The notes: generated by a model not told the origin, from the sequence alone. A DNA stretch of 64,000 bases from Escherichia boydii (GCA_041890495.1 CP169086.1:3472001-3536000), one strand, 5' to 3'; positions 35,549-45,353 are shown, counted from the first letter of the stretch. Translations and numbers: made by a program.

Positions 35549-38101
35549 GTGAAGTTCGTAAAGTATTTTTTGATCCTTGCAGTCTGTTGCATTCTGCTGG
35601 GAGCAGGCTCGATTTATGGCCTATACCGCTACATCGAGCCACAACTGCCGGATGTGGCGACATTAAAAGATGTTCGCCTGCAAATTCCGATGCAGATTTA
35701 CAGCGCCGATGGCGAGCTGATTGCTCAATACGGTGAGAAACGTCGTATTCCGGTTACGTTGGATCAAATCCCACCGGAGATGGTGAAAGCCTTTATCGCG
35801 ACAGAAGACAGCCGCTTCTACGAGCATCACGGCGTTGACCCGGTGGGGATCTTCCGTGCAGCAAGCGTGGCGCTGTTCTCCGGTCACGCGTCACAAGGGG
35901 CAAGTACCATTACCCAGCAGCTGGCGAGAAACTTCTTCCTCAGTCCAGAACGCACGCTGATGCGTAAGATTAAGGAAGTCTTCCTCGCGATTCGCATTGA
36001 ACAGCTGCTGACGAAAGACGAGATCCTCGAGCTTTATCTGAACAAGATTTACCTTGGTTACCGCGCCTATGGTGTCGGTGCTGCGGCACAAGTCTATTTC
36101 GGAAAAACGGTCGACCAACTGACGCTGAACGAAATGGCGGTGATAGCCGGGCTGCCGAAAGCGCCTTCCACCTTCAACCCGCTCTACTCGATGGATCGTG
36201 CCGTCGCGCGGCGTAACGTCGTGCTGTCGCGGATGCTGGATGAAGGGTATATCACCCAACAACAGTTCGATCAGACACGCACTGAGGCGATTAACGCTAA
36301 CTATCACGCGCCGGAGATTGCTTTCTCTGCGCCGTACCTGAGCGAAATGGTGCGCCAGGAGATGTATAACCGTTATGGCGAAAGTGCCTATGAAGACGGT
36401 TATCGCATTTACACCACCATCACCCGCAAAGTGCAGCAGGCCGCGCAGCAGGCGGTACGTAATAACGTGCTGGACTACGACATGCGCCACGGCTATCGCG
36501 GCCCGGCAAATGTGCTGTGGAAAGTGGGCGAGTCGGCGTGGGATAACAACAAGATTACCGATACGCTGAAGGCGCTGCCGACCTATGGTCCGCTGCTGCC
36601 TGCCGCAGTCACCAGCGCCAATCCTCAGGAAGCGACGGCAATGCTGGCGGACGGGTCGACTGTCGCATTGAGTATGGACGGCGTTCGCTGGGCGCGTCCT
36701 TACCGTTCGGATACTCAGCAGGGACCGACGCCGCGTAAAGTGACCGATGTTCTGCAAACGGGACAGCAAATCTGGGTTCGTCAGGTCGGCGATGCATGGT
36801 GGCTGGCACAAGTGCCGGAAGTGAACTCGGCGCTGGTGTCGATCAATCCGCAAAATGGTGCCGTTATGGCGCTGGTCGGTGGCTTTGATTTCAATCAGAG
36901 CAAGTTTAACCGCGCCACCCAGGCACTGCGTCAGGTGGGTTCCAACATCAAACCGTTCCTCTACACCGCGGCGATGGATAAAGGTCTGACGCTGGCAAGT
37001 ATGTTGAACGATGTGCCAATTTCCCGCTGGGATGCAGGTGCCGGTTCTGACTGGCAGCCGAAGAACTCGCCGCCACAATATGCCGGTCCAATTCGCTTAC
37101 GTCAGGGGCTGGGTCAGTCGAAAAACGTGGTGATGGTACGCGCAATGCGGGCGATGGGCGTCGACTACGCTGCAGAATATCTGCAACGCTTCGGCTTCCC
37201 GGCACAAAACATTGTCCACACCGAATCGCTGGCGCTGGGTTCAGCGTCCTTCACCCCAATGCAGGTGGCGCGCGGCTACGCGGTCATGGCGAACGGCGGC
37301 TTCCTGGTGGACCCGTGGTTTATCAGCAAAATTGAAAACGATCAGGGCGGCGTGATTTTCGAAGCGAAACCGAAAGTAGCCTGCCCGGAATGCGATATTC
37401 CGGTGATTTACGGTGATACGCAGAAATCGAACGTGCTGGAAAATAACGATGTTGAAGATGTCGCTATCTCCCGCGAGCAGCAGAATGTTTCTGTACCAAT
37501 GCCGCAGCTGGAGCAGGCAAATCAGGCGTTAGTGGCGAAGACTGGCGCGCAGGAGTACGCACCGCACGTCATCAACACTCCGCTGGCATTCCTGATTAAG
37601 AGTGCTTTGAACACCAATATCTTTGGTGAGCCAGGCTGGCAGGGTACTGGCTGGCGTGCAGGTCGTGATTTGCAGCGTCGCGATATCGGCGGGAAAACCG
37701 GGACCACTAACAGTTCGAAAGATGCGTGGTTCTCGGGTTACGGTCCGGGCGTTGTGACCTCGGTCTGGATTGGCTTTGATGATCACCGTCGTAATCTCGG
37801 TCATACAACGGCTTCCGGAGCGATTAAAGATCAGATCTCAGGTTACGAAGGCGGTGCCAAGAGTGCCCAGCCTGCATGGGACGCTTATATGAAAGCCGTT
37901 CTTGAAGGTGTGCCGGAGCAGCCGCTGACGCCGCCACCGGGTATTGTGACGGTGAATATCGATCGCAGCACCGGGCAGTTAGCTAATGGTGGCAACAGCC
38001 GCGAAGAGTATTTCATCGAAGGTACGCAGCCGACACAACAGGCAGTGCACGAGGTGGGAACGACCATTATCGATAATGGCGAGGCACAGGAATTGTTCTG
38101 A
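35549..38101 (+). CDS. mrcA: PBP1a (MrcA/PonA), bifunctional peptidoglycan synthase
   Basis: An 850-residue class A penicillin-binding protein. After a membrane anchor (FVKYFLILAVCCILLGAGS) the transglycosylase domain shows EDSRFYEHHGVD with the catalytic Glu and QGASTITQQLARNFF; an OB-like insert follows; the transpeptidase domain shows the SxxK serine in RQVGSNIKPFLY (about 465), SKN in LGQSKNVVM, and KTGTT in IGGKTGTTNSSKD. The start is taken as the GTG at 35549, giving VKFVKYF as in E. coli; an ATG eight codons upstream is also in frame. Reads as E. coli. Confidence 0.96.
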   Translation: MKFVKYFLILAVCCILLGAGSIYGLYRYIEPQLPDVATLKDVRLQIPMQIYSADGELIAQYGEKRRIPVTLDQIPPEMVKAFIATEDSRFYEHHGVDPVGIFRAASVALFSGHASQGASTITQQLARNFFLSPERTLMRKIKEVFLAIRIEQLLTKDEILELYLNKIYLGYRAYGVGAAAQVYFGKTVDQLTLNEMAVIAGLPKAPSTFNPLYSMDRAVARRNVVLSRMLDEGYITQQQFDQTRTEAINANYHAPEIAFSAPYLSEMVRQEMYNRYGESAYEDGYRIYTTITRKVQQAAQQAVRNNVLDYDMRHGYRGPANVLWKVGESAWDNNKITDTLKALPTYGPLLPAAVTSANPQEATAMLADGSTVALSMDGVRWARPYRSDTQQGPTPRKVTDVLQTGQQIWVRQVGDAWWLAQVPEVNSALVSINPQNGAVMALVGGFDFNQSKFNRATQALRQVGSNIKPFLYTAAMDKGLTLASMLNDVPISRWDAGAGSDWQPKNSPPQYAGPIRLRQGLGQSKNVVMVRAMRAMGVDYAAEYLQRFGFPAQNIVHTESLALGSASFTPMQVARGYAVMANGGFLVDPWFISKIENDQGGVIFEAKPKVACPECDIPVIYGDTQKSNVLENNDVEDVAISREQQNVSVPMPQLEQANQALVAKTGAQEYAPHVINTPLAFLIKSALNTNIFGEPGWQGTGWRAGRDLQRRDIGGKTGTTNSSKDAWFSGYGPGVVTSVWIGFDDHRRNLGHTTASGAIKDQISGYEGGAKSAQPAWDAYMKAVLEGVPEQPLTPPPGIVTVNIDRSTGQLANGGNSREEYFIEGTQPTQQAVHEVGTTIIDNGEAQELF

Positions 38102-38103
38102 TT

Positions 38104-38127
38104 AAAAAGGCGCTTCGGCGCCTTTTC
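38104..38127 (+). terminator. mrcA terminator
   Basis: AAAAGGCGC-TTCG-GCGCCTTTTC: nine-base stem with a stable TTCG loop three bases after the mrcA stop. Strong rho-independent terminator. Confidence 0.92.
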
Positions 38128-38155
38128 AGTTTGCTGACAAAGTGCACTTGTTTAT

Positions 38156-38185
38156 GCCGGATACGGCGTGAACGCGTTATCCGGC
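38156..38185. repeat. REP element, E. coli type
   Basis: GCCGGATACGGCGTGAACGC followed by GTTATCCGGC, an E. coli-type REP between convergent mrcA and nudE. Confidence 0.85.
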
Positions 38186-38266
38186 TAACAAAATCGTGAA
38201 AACTCAATAAATTGCAGAAACCCCATAAGCCTGATAAACATTGTGCATCAGGCAAACTTCACGCAT

Positions 38267-38827
38267 TTACACTCGCCCCTGCCCTTTCAACCATTCGCGC
38301 ACGAGGAACAGCGCACTGACATTGCGCGCTTCATTGAAGTCAGGGTCTTCCAGCAAATCCATCATATGCGCCAGCGGCCAGCGCACCTGTGGTAGCGGCT
38401 CTGGCTCATCGCCTTCCAGTGATTCCGGGTAGAGATCTTGCGCTACCACGATATTCATTTTGCTGGAAAAGTAAGACGGTGCCATGCTGAGCTTCTTCAA
38501 AAAAGTCAGATCGTTCGCTCCAAATCCAACCTCTTCTTTTAGCTCGCGGTTAGCGGCTTCGTAGACGCTTTCACCCGGATCAATTAATCCTTTCGAAAAA
38601 CCTAATTCGTAGGATTCAGTTCCCACTGCGTATTCGCGGATCAGGATCAGGTGATCGTCCACAATCGGCACAATCATCACTGCTTCCCGGTTGGTTGGAC
38701 GCATTCGTTCATAAACACGCCGCACGCCATTGCTGAACTCCAGATCCACGCTCTCGACGGTAAACAGTCGGGAACGGGCTACAGTTTCAACATTCAGAAT
38801 GGTGGGTTTTTGTAATGATTTGCTCAT
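38267..38827 (-). CDS. nudE: NudE, ADP-sugar/NADH pyrophosphatase (Nudix)
   Basis: A 186-residue Nudix hydrolase acting on ADP-ribose, Ap3A and NADH. The Nudix box is visible as GLIDPGESVYEAANRELKEE followed by VGF (about residues 80-102), with the catalytic REL-EE glutamates. Transcribed toward mrcA and divergent from igaA. Reads as E. coli, while igaA does not, so a junction falls in the 319-base gap upstream. Confidence 0.95.
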   Translation of the reverse strand: MSKSLQKPTILNVETVARSRLFTVESVDLEFSNGVRRVYERMRPTNREAVMIVPIVDDHLILIREYAVGTESYELGFSKGLIDPGESVYEAANRELKEEVGFGANDLTFLKKLSMAPSYFSSKMNIVVAQDLYPESLEGDEPEPLPQVRWPLAHMMDLLEDPDFNEARNVSALFLVREWLKGQGRV

Positions 38828-39146
38828 CGTGGGATCTATGCTGTGAAATCAGCGGTTATTGTGCGATATCGGACACGCTTTCGGCAATGTGAATTGCATG
38901 TTATTTACATTTATGTAACTTAATAAATAATCGTCCTCAAATCAAATTAAAAGTCAATAGGTTGAAATAACTCCAGGAATTTGCTGATATTCCGCCTTCA
39001 GAGGGTTTGCTATGATCAGCGGTTACTGTGATGTGCTTAATGATGCTCAAGTTAAACTCCACGCTTGCCGATAGCCAACCGCAGAATCATGTATTGTGTC
39101 CGGTGCGACTGACCACGCCTGACAGACTAAGTAAGATGGGGAAAGC
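38828..39146. promoter_or_regulatory. Divergent nudE / igaA promoter region
   Basis: A 319-base AT-rich region. The part near nudE (38870-38970) is very AT-rich with run TTATTTACATTTATGTAACT that could host promoters. Just before igaA there is AAGATGGGGAAAGC, a plausible ribosome-binding site. I find no gene. Ancestry switches from E. coli type to diverged within this region. Confidence 0.5.
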
Positions 39147-41288
39147 ATGAGCACCATTGTGATTTTTTTAGCTGCTTTGCTGGCCAGCGCATTGGTTGCA
39201 GGGTGGTTGTACAGGCGCTGCGCACAGCGCCGTTATCGTCTGCCCTTTTTAAATGCATTTGCGGGTGCGAGCACGCGTAAACTCACGCAAGACGAGCGCG
39301 ATGCGGTTGAAAACTACTTGGAAATTCTGAACCGTACTCAGTTAACGCCTGGGCCAACGGGAGCCACAGCTGCGCCCGTCGCGCTAAAGCTTAATGCGCA
39401 AAGTGATACCGTGCTCTGCGTGACGCGCTCCATCACGCGCTATGGCATCACTACTGATGACCCCAACAAATGGCGCTATTACCTTGATTCCGTCGAAGTG
39501 CATCTGCCCCCGTCCTGGGAGCAATACATTAATGACGAAAACAGCGTTGAGCTGATTCACACCGATTCGTTGCCCCTGGTTATCTCGCTTAACGGCCACA
39601 CGCTGAATGAATATCTTCAGGAAGCCCCGCGTTTTGCGCTGGAGCGTGCGAGTTCAACGCAGGCATCCATTCGTGGCGAAGAGACTGAGCAGATCGAACT
39701 GCTGAACATTCGCCAGGAAACCCATGAAGAGTACGCCCTGAGCCGCCCGGACGGCATTCGTGAAGCTCTTCTGATCGTCTCTGCATTCCTGCTCTTTTTT
39801 TTCTGCCTGCTCACGCCGGATGTGTTTGTTCCCTGGCTGGCTGGCGGTGCGGTGCTGCTGCTGGCGGGCGGACTTTGGGGGCTCTTTGCTCCACCGGCCA
39901 AAACCTCGTTGCGCGAAATCCACTGCCTGCGCGGTACGCCAAAGCGCTGGGGTCTGTTCGGTGAAAACGATCAGGAACATCTCAACAATATTTCGCTCGG
40001 AATTATTGACCTGATCTACCCGCGCCACTGGCAGCCGTGGATTGCGCAGGACTTAGGTCAGAAAACCGATATTGATATCTACCTTGACCGCCACGTTGTG
40101 CGTCAGGGGCGCTTCTTATCCCTGCATGACGAAGTGAAAAATTTCCCGCTTCAGCACTGGCTTCGCAGCACGGTCATTGCCGGAGGCGCGGCGCTGGTCT
40201 TAGTCATGCTGCTGCTTTTCGTGCCGCTGGATATGCCCATCAAATTCACCCTGTCGTGGATCAAAGGGGCGCAAACCATTGAAGCGACCAGCGTCAACAA
40301 GCTGGATGAAGCCGGTGTCCGCGTGGGTGACACGCTGCGCCTGAAGGGAACCGGGATGTGTAATATTCACACGCCGGGGGCGTGGAACACGCGCCAGAAC
40401 TCACCGTTCATGCCGTTCGATTGTTCGCAAATTATCTGGAACGACGCGCCGCCGCTGCCGCTGCCGCTGCCGGAATCCGAAGTGGTGAATAAGGCTACGG
40501 CGCTTACCCAGACTGTGAACCGCCAGCTGCACCCGAAACCGGACGATGATTCACGCGTCAGCCCCGCGCTGCGCTCGGCCATTCAGAAATCAGGCATGGT
40601 TCTGCTGGATGATTTTGGTGACATCGTCCTGAAAACGCAGGATTTATGCTCCTCTCAGGATGAGTGCATTCGTCTTAAAAACGCCCTGGTAAACCTGGGG
40701 AACAGTAAAGACTGGGACTCGCTGGTGAAACGCGCCGAAGCGGGACGGCTGGATGGCGTCAACGTGCTGCTGCGTCCGGTGAGCGCTGAATCGCTGGATA
40801 ACCTGGTCGCCACCTCGACGTCGCCGTTCATGATGCGCGAGACTACCCGTGCGGCTCAGGCGCTGAATAGCCCGGCACCGGGCGGCTTTGTGATTGCAAG
40901 CGATGAGGGCAGCGACCTGGTCGATCAGCCTTACCCGCAGGTTGCGCTTTATGACTACCCGGCGCAGGAGCAGTGGAGCCAATTCCAGCGCCTTGCACAG
41001 ATGCTGATGCAAACGCCGTTCAGCGCCGAAGGGATTGTCACGAGTATTTATACCGACGCCAACGGCACTCGCCATATCGGCCTGCACCGGATGCCGGACA
41101 GCGCAGGACTGTGGCGCTACATCGGTACCTCTCTGCTGATGACCGCGATGCTGATCGCCATTTTCTGGAACGGCTATATGGCCCTGCGCCGCTACCAGCG
41201 CTCGCGCACCCGGCTTGCCGACATCCAGCAATATTATGAAAACTGCCTCAATCCTAAGCTGATCCCCTCCTCTGAGAGCCTGATCTGA
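39147..41288 (+). CDS. igaA: IgaA (YrfF), inner-membrane attenuator of the Rcs phosphorelay
   Basis: A 713-residue multi-pass inner-membrane protein that holds the Rcs envelope-stress pathway in check by contact with RcsD; essential in Salmonella unless Rcs is inactive. Hydrophobic helices are at residues 1-20, about 207-245 (two, with short turn), about 343-362, and about 655-675; a large periplasmic domain lies between the last two. Clearly diverged from E. coli YrfF. A Pro-Leu run PPLPLPLPESE near residue 435 is longer than in E. coli because of a short hexanucleotide repeat. Confidence 0.93.
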   Translation: MSTIVIFLAALLASALVAGWLYRRCAQRRYRLPFLNAFAGASTRKLTQDERDAVENYLEILNRTQLTPGPTGATAAPVALKLNAQSDTVLCVTRSITRYGITTDDPNKWRYYLDSVEVHLPPSWEQYINDENSVELIHTDSLPLVISLNGHTLNEYLQEAPRFALERASSTQASIRGEETEQIELLNIRQETHEEYALSRPDGIREALLIVSAFLLFFFCLLTPDVFVPWLAGGAVLLLAGGLWGLFAPPAKTSLREIHCLRGTPKRWGLFGENDQEHLNNISLGIIDLIYPRHWQPWIAQDLGQKTDIDIYLDRHVVRQGRFLSLHDEVKNFPLQHWLRSTVIAGGAALVLVMLLLFVPLDMPIKFTLSWIKGAQTIEATSVNKLDEAGVRVGDTLRLKGTGMCNIHTPGAWNTRQNSPFMPFDCSQIIWNDAPPLPLPLPESEVVNKATALTQTVNRQLHPKPDDDSRVSPALRSAIQKSGMVLLDDFGDIVLKTQDLCSSQDECIRLKNALVNLGNSKDWDSLVKRAEAGRLDGVNVLLRPVSAESLDNLVATSTSPFMMRETTRAAQALNSPAPGGFVIASDEGSDLVDQPYPQVALYDYPAQEQWSQFQRLAQMLMQTPFSAEGIVTSIYTDANGTRHIGLHRMPDSAGLWRYIGTSLLMTAMLIAIFWNGYMALRRYQRSRTRLADIQQYYENCLNPKLIPSSESLI

Positions 41289-41356
41289 TAACGTCGTTTG
41301 CGCGGCAGGTTATGCTACCCTGTCGCGCAAATTGCTTCACTCTGGAGATTTCCCTC

Positions 41357-42025
41357 ATGCATATCAACATTGCCTGGCAGGACGTAGATACCGTTCTGCT
41401 GGATATGGACGGCACGTTGCTCGACCTCGCCTTCGATAACTATTTCTGGCAAAAGCTGGTGCCTGAAACATGGGGCGCGAAAAACGGGGTTACGCCACAG
41501 GAAGCGATGGAATATATGCGCCAGCAATATCACGACGTACAGCATACGCTAAACTGGTACTGTCTTGATTACTGGAGTGAGCAACTGGGTCTGGATATCT
41601 GTGCGATGACCACCGAGATGGGACCGCGTGCCGTACTGCGTGAAGATACCATTCCGTTTCTTGAGGCACTGAAAGCCAGCGGTAAGCAGCGAATTTTGCT
41701 CACCAATGCGCATCCGCACAACCTGGCGGTAAAACTTGAGCATACCGGTCTGGACGCACACCTTGATTTATTACTTTCCACCCACACATTTGGTTATCCG
41801 AAAGAGGATCAGCGGTTATGGCATGCGGTGGCCGAAGCTACGGGTCTGAAAGCTGAAAGAACGCTGTTTATTGATGACAGCGAAGCGATTCTCGATGCTG
41901 CCGCGCAATTTGGTATTCGTTACTGCCTCGGCGTGACTAATCCTGATTCCGGGATTGCCGAGAAACAGTATCAACGCCATCCGTCACTGAATGACTACCG
42001 CCGCCTGATCCCCTCGCTAATGTGA
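41357..42025 (+). CDS. yrfG: YrfG, GMP/IMP nucleotidase (HAD family)
   Basis: A 222-residue HAD phosphatase that dephosphorylates purine nucleotides. HAD motif I is LLDMDGTLLDLAFD near residue 15; motif II Thr in ILLTNAHPHN; motif III/IV in GYPKEDQRLW and LFIDDSEAILDAA. The ATG giving MHINIAW follows GGAGATTTCCCTC. It starts the run yrfG-hslR-hslO. Reads as E. coli, unlike igaA just upstream. Confidence 0.94.
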   Translation: MHINIAWQDVDTVLLDMDGTLLDLAFDNYFWQKLVPETWGAKNGVTPQEAMEYMRQQYHDVQHTLNWYCLDYWSEQLGLDICAMTTEMGPRAVLREDTIPFLEALKASGKQRILLTNAHPHNLAVKLEHTGLDAHLDLLLSTHTFGYPKEDQRLWHAVAEATGLKAERTLFIDDSEAILDAAAQFGIRYCLGVTNPDSGIAEKQYQRHPSLNDYRRLIPSLM

Positions 42026-42035
42026 AGGAGACGCC

Positions 42036-42437
42036 ATGAAAGAAAAACCTGCTGTTGAGGTTCGACTGGATAAATGGCTATGGGCTGCCCGTTTTTATAA
42101 AACCCGCGCGCTGGCCCGTGAAATGATTGAAGGCGGTAAGGTGCATTACAACGGGCAGCGCAGCAAGCCGAGCAAAATCGTCGAGCTGAATGCCACGCTC
42201 ACTCTGCGCCAGGGAAATGACGAACGCACGGTGATTGTAAAGGCGATTACTGAACAGCGTCGCCCCGCCAGCGAGGCAGCCTTGCTGTATGAAGAGACTG
42301 CGGAAAGTGTAGAGAAACGCGAAAAAATGGCGCTGGCACGTAAACTTAATGCCTTAACCATGCCGCACCCGGACCGACGCCCGGACAAAAAAGAGCGCCG
42401 CGACCTGTTACGATTTAAACACGGCGACAGTGAATAA
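42036..42437 (+). CDS. hslR: HslR (Hsp15), heat-shock ribosome-associated protein
   Basis: A 133-residue S4-domain RNA-binding protein that binds stalled free 50S subunits carrying peptidyl-tRNA and frees them. The S4 motif is VRLDKWLWAARFYKTRALAR (about residues 9-28), followed by a basic C-terminal helix (RPDKKERRDLLRFK). It begins ten bases after yrfG with a good AAGGAG site. Reads as E. coli; heat-induced there. Confidence 0.95.
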   Translation: MKEKPAVEVRLDKWLWAARFYKTRALAREMIEGGKVHYNGQRSKPSKIVELNATLTLRQGNDERTVIVKAITEQRRPASEAALLYEETAESVEKREKMALARKLNALTMPHPDRRPDKKERRDLLRFKHGDSE

Positions 42438-42461
42438 CTGTCACCTGCAAGAGAGATGATT

Positions 42462-43340
42462 ATGCCGCAACATGACCAATTACATCGCTATCTGTTTGAA
42501 AACTTTGCCGTGCGCGGCGAACTGGTAACCGTTTCGGAAACCCTGCAACAGATCCTTGAGAACCACGATTATCCGCAGCCCGTTAAAAACGTGCTGGCAG
42601 AACTGCTGGTTGCGACCAGCCTGTTAACCGCTACGCTGAAGTTTGATGGTGATATCACCGTACAGCTGCAGGGCGACGGTCCGATGAATCTGGCGGTTAT
42701 TAACGGTAACAATAACCAGCAGATGCGCGGTGTGGCGCGCGTGCAGGGCGAAATTCCAGAAAATGCCGACCTGAAAACGCTGGTCGGCAATGGTTACGTG
42801 GTGATCACCATTACCCCGAGCGAAGGCGAACGCTATCAGGGCGTAGTTGGTCTGGAAGGTGATACCCTGGCGGCCTGCCTGGAAGATTACTTTATGCGTT
42901 CTGAACAGCTGCCGACGCGCCTGTTTATTCGCACCGGCGACGTAGACGGCAAACCGGCTGCAGGCGGTATGTTGTTGCAGGTAATGCCTGCGCAAAATGC
43001 CCAGCAGGACGACTTTGACCACCTGGCGACGCTAACCGAAACCATCAAAACCGAAGAACTGCTGACCTTACCGGCAAACGAAGTGTTGTGGCGTTTGTAT
43101 CACGAAGAAGAGGTGACGGTTTACGATCCGCAGGATGTGGAGTTCAAATGCACCTGCTCGCGTGAACGTTGCGCCGATGCGCTGAAAACGCTGCCTGATG
43201 AAGAAGTTGATAGCATCCTGGCGGAAGATGGCGAAATTGACATGCATTGTGATTACTGCGGTAACCACTATCTGTTCAATGCGATGGATATTGCTGAGAT
43301 CCGCAACAACGCCTCCCCGGCGGATCCACAGGTTCACTAA
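42462..43340 (+). CDS. hslO: HslO (Hsp33), redox-regulated chaperone
   Basis: A 292-residue holdase chaperone switched on by oxidation. The C-terminal zinc centre is intact: CTC in VEFKCTCSRERC (about residues 232-234) and CDYC near residue 266. I use the ATG giving MPQHDQLHRY; an ATG two codons earlier is possible. Reads as E. coli. In E. coli yhgE follows; here a palindromic repeat follows and then pckA. Confidence 0.95.
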   Translation: MPQHDQLHRYLFENFAVRGELVTVSETLQQILENHDYPQPVKNVLAELLVATSLLTATLKFDGDITVQLQGDGPMNLAVINGNNNQQMRGVARVQGEIPENADLKTLVGNGYVVITITPSEGERYQGVVGLEGDTLAACLEDYFMRSEQLPTRLFIRTGDVDGKPAAGGMLLQVMPAQNAQQDDFDHLATLTETIKTEELLTLPANEVLWRLYHEEEVTVYDPQDVEFKCTCSRERCADALKTLPDEEVDSILAEDGEIDMHCDYCGNHYLFNAMDIAEIRNNASPADPQVH

Positions 43341-43345
43341 ACCTC

Positions 43346-43388
43346 TTACCCCTCACCCTCTCCCCAAAGGGGAGAGGGTGAGGGGTAA
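43346..43388. repeat. Perfect 20-base inverted repeat after hslO
   Basis: Arm TTACCCCTCACCCTCTCCCC at 43346-43365, loop AAA, and the exact complement at 43369-43388. It could act as a terminator for hslO but lacks a U-tract. Repeats of this CCCTCACCCTCTCCC type are common in Enterobacter and Klebsiella gaps; it marks the return to non-E. coli sequence directly after hslO. Confidence 0.85.
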
Positions 43389-43686
43389 AAACGCCACCCA
43401 AGCTGAATCGTTTTCCTAATGTAACTCTTACGTAATTTTCTTACGTGTATGCGATTACATTCACATTCTTTCCGATAAAATCACCAGCCATTAACCTTTT
43501 CGGAACATTTTCCCCAACCAAAAAGCGATTCCTGCGATAATCCGCCTGCGCTGTGACTGGAGTCGCAGCGTTTTCCGTTAGTAAGGGTTTTGTCCAGATG
43601 CGTGAATCTATGAGCCCCGTCGCGGTAAACAACCTCAGAAAAACCCTACAATTTCAGGCAGTACATATTGGCTAAGGAGCAGTGAT
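43389..43686 (+). promoter_or_regulatory. pckA upstream region
   Basis: A 298-base region before pckA. It is AT-rich at 43420-43500 and should contain the pckA promoter, which in E. coli responds to carbon supply. Before the ATG lies TAAGGAGCAGTGAT, a strong ribosome-binding site. No gene seen; yhgE of E. coli is absent. Confidence 0.5.
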
Positions 43687-45306
43687 ATGCGTGTTACTGG
43701 TTTAACCCCGCAAGATCTCAAGGCTTATGGTATTCACGACGTCCAGGAAGTCGTCTACAACCCCGACTACGATACGCTGTATCAGGAAGAGCTCAATCCG
43801 AGCCTGACAGGTTATGAGCGCGGGGTGTTAACTAATCTGGGTGCCGTTGCCGTCGATACCGGGATCTTCACCGGTCGTTCACCAAAAGATAAGTATATCG
43901 TCCGTGACGATACCACTCGCGATACTTTCTGGTGGGCAGACAAAGGCAAAGGTAAGAACGACAACAAACCTCTCTCTCCGGAAACCTGGCAGCATCTGAA
44001 AGGCCTGGTGACCAGGCAGCTTTCCGGCAAACGTCTGTTCGTTGTCGACGCTTTCTGTGGTGCGAACCCGGATACTCGTCTTTCCGTCCGTTTCATCACC
44101 GAAGTGGCCTGGCAGGCGCATTTTGTCAAAAACATGTTTATTCGCCCGAGCGATGAAGAACTGGCAGGTTTCAAACCAGACTTTATCGTTATGAACGGCG
44201 CGAAGTGCACTAACCCGCAGTGGAAAGAACAGGGTCTCAACTCCGAAAACTTCGTGGCGTTTAACCTGACCGAGCGCATGCAGCTGATTGGCGGCACCTG
44301 GTACGGCGGCGAAATGAAGAAAGGGATGTTCTCGATGATGAACTACCTGCTGCCGCTGAAAGGTATCGCTTCTATGCACTGCTCCGCCAACGTTGGTGAG
44401 AAAGGCGATGTTGCGGTGTTCTTCGGCCTTTCCGGCACCGGTAAAACCACCCTTTCCACCGACCCGAAACGTCGCCTGATTGGCGATGACGAACACGGCT
44501 GGGACGATGACGGCGTGTTTAACTTCGAAGGCGGCTGCTACGCAAAAACTATCAAGCTGTCGAAAGAAGCGGAACCTGAAATCTACAACGCTATCCGTCG
44601 TGATGCGTTGCTGGAAAACGTCACCGTGCGTGAAGATGGCACTATCGACTTTGATGATGGTTCAAAAACCGAGAACACCCGCGTTTCTTATCCGATCTAT
44701 CACATCGATAACATTGTTAAGCCGGTTTCCAAAGCGGGCCACGCGACTAAGGTTATCTTCCTGACTGCTGATGCTTTCGGCGTGTTGCCGCCGGTTTCTC
44801 GCCTGACTGCCGATCAAACCCAGTATCACTTCCTCTCTGGCTTCACCGCCAAACTGGCCGGTACTGAGCGTGGCATCACCGAACCGACGCCAACCTTCTC
44901 CGCTTGCTTCGGCGCGGCATTCCTGTCGCTGCACCCGACTCAGTACGCAGAAGTGCTGGTGAAACGTATGCAGGCGGCGGGCGCGCAGGCTTATCTGGTT
45001 AACACTGGCTGGAACGGCACTGGCAAACGTATCTCGATTAAAGATACCCGCGCCATTATCGACGCCATCCTCAACGGTTCGCTGGATAATGCAGAAACCT
45101 TCACTCTGCCGATGTTTAACCTGGCGATCCCAACCGAACTGCCGGGCGTAGACACGAAGATTCTCGATCCGCGTAACACCTACGCTTCTCCGGAACAGTG
45201 GCAGGAAAAAGCCGAAACCCTGGCGAAACTGTTTATCGACAACTTCGATAAATACACCGACACCCCTGCGGGTGCCGCGCTGGTAGCGGCTGGTCCGAAA
45301 CTGTAA
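43687..45306 (+). CDS. pckA: PckA, phosphoenolpyruvate carboxykinase (ATP), hybrid
   Basis: A 539-residue gluconeogenic enzyme converting oxaloacetate and ATP to PEP. The ATP-binding P-loop is GLSGTGKTTLS near residue 250, with the metal/oxaloacetate site around it (FAL..., DDEHGWDDDGVFNFEGGCY). The first 37 residues (MRVTGLTPQDLKAYGIHDVQ...) differ from E. coli and lack one residue, while from PSLTGYERG to the end the protein reads as E. coli. The switch lies near 43.8 kb, in frame. Confidence 0.95.
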   Translation: MRVTGLTPQDLKAYGIHDVQEVVYNPDYDTLYQEELNPSLTGYERGVLTNLGAVAVDTGIFTGRSPKDKYIVRDDTTRDTFWWADKGKGKNDNKPLSPETWQHLKGLVTRQLSGKRLFVVDAFCGANPDTRLSVRFITEVAWQAHFVKNMFIRPSDEELAGFKPDFIVMNGAKCTNPQWKEQGLNSENFVAFNLTERMQLIGGTWYGGEMKKGMFSMMNYLLPLKGIASMHCSANVGEKGDVAVFFGLSGTGKTTLSTDPKRRLIGDDEHGWDDDGVFNFEGGCYAKTIKLSKEAEPEIYNAIRRDALLENVTVREDGTIDFDDGSKTENTRVSYPIYHIDNIVKPVSKAGHATKVIFLTADAFGVLPPVSRLTADQTQYHFLSGFTAKLAGTERGITEPTPTFSACFGAAFLSLHPTQYAEVLVKRMQAAGAQAYLVNTGWNGTGKRISIKDTRAIIDAILNGSLDNAETFTLPMFNLAIPTELPGVDTKILDPRNTYASPEQWQEKAETLAKLFIDNFDKYTDTPAGAALVAAGPKL

Positions 45307-45353
45307 TGATTTGAAGCTGGAGAATATCTATCCAGTATCTTATAGAAAGCAAA

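Noticed and set aside
40448..40475. Hexanucleotide repeat (GCCGCT-like) in igaA giving PPLPLPLP
   Set aside because: Only about three copies, in frame, in a loop region; no sign of phase variation.
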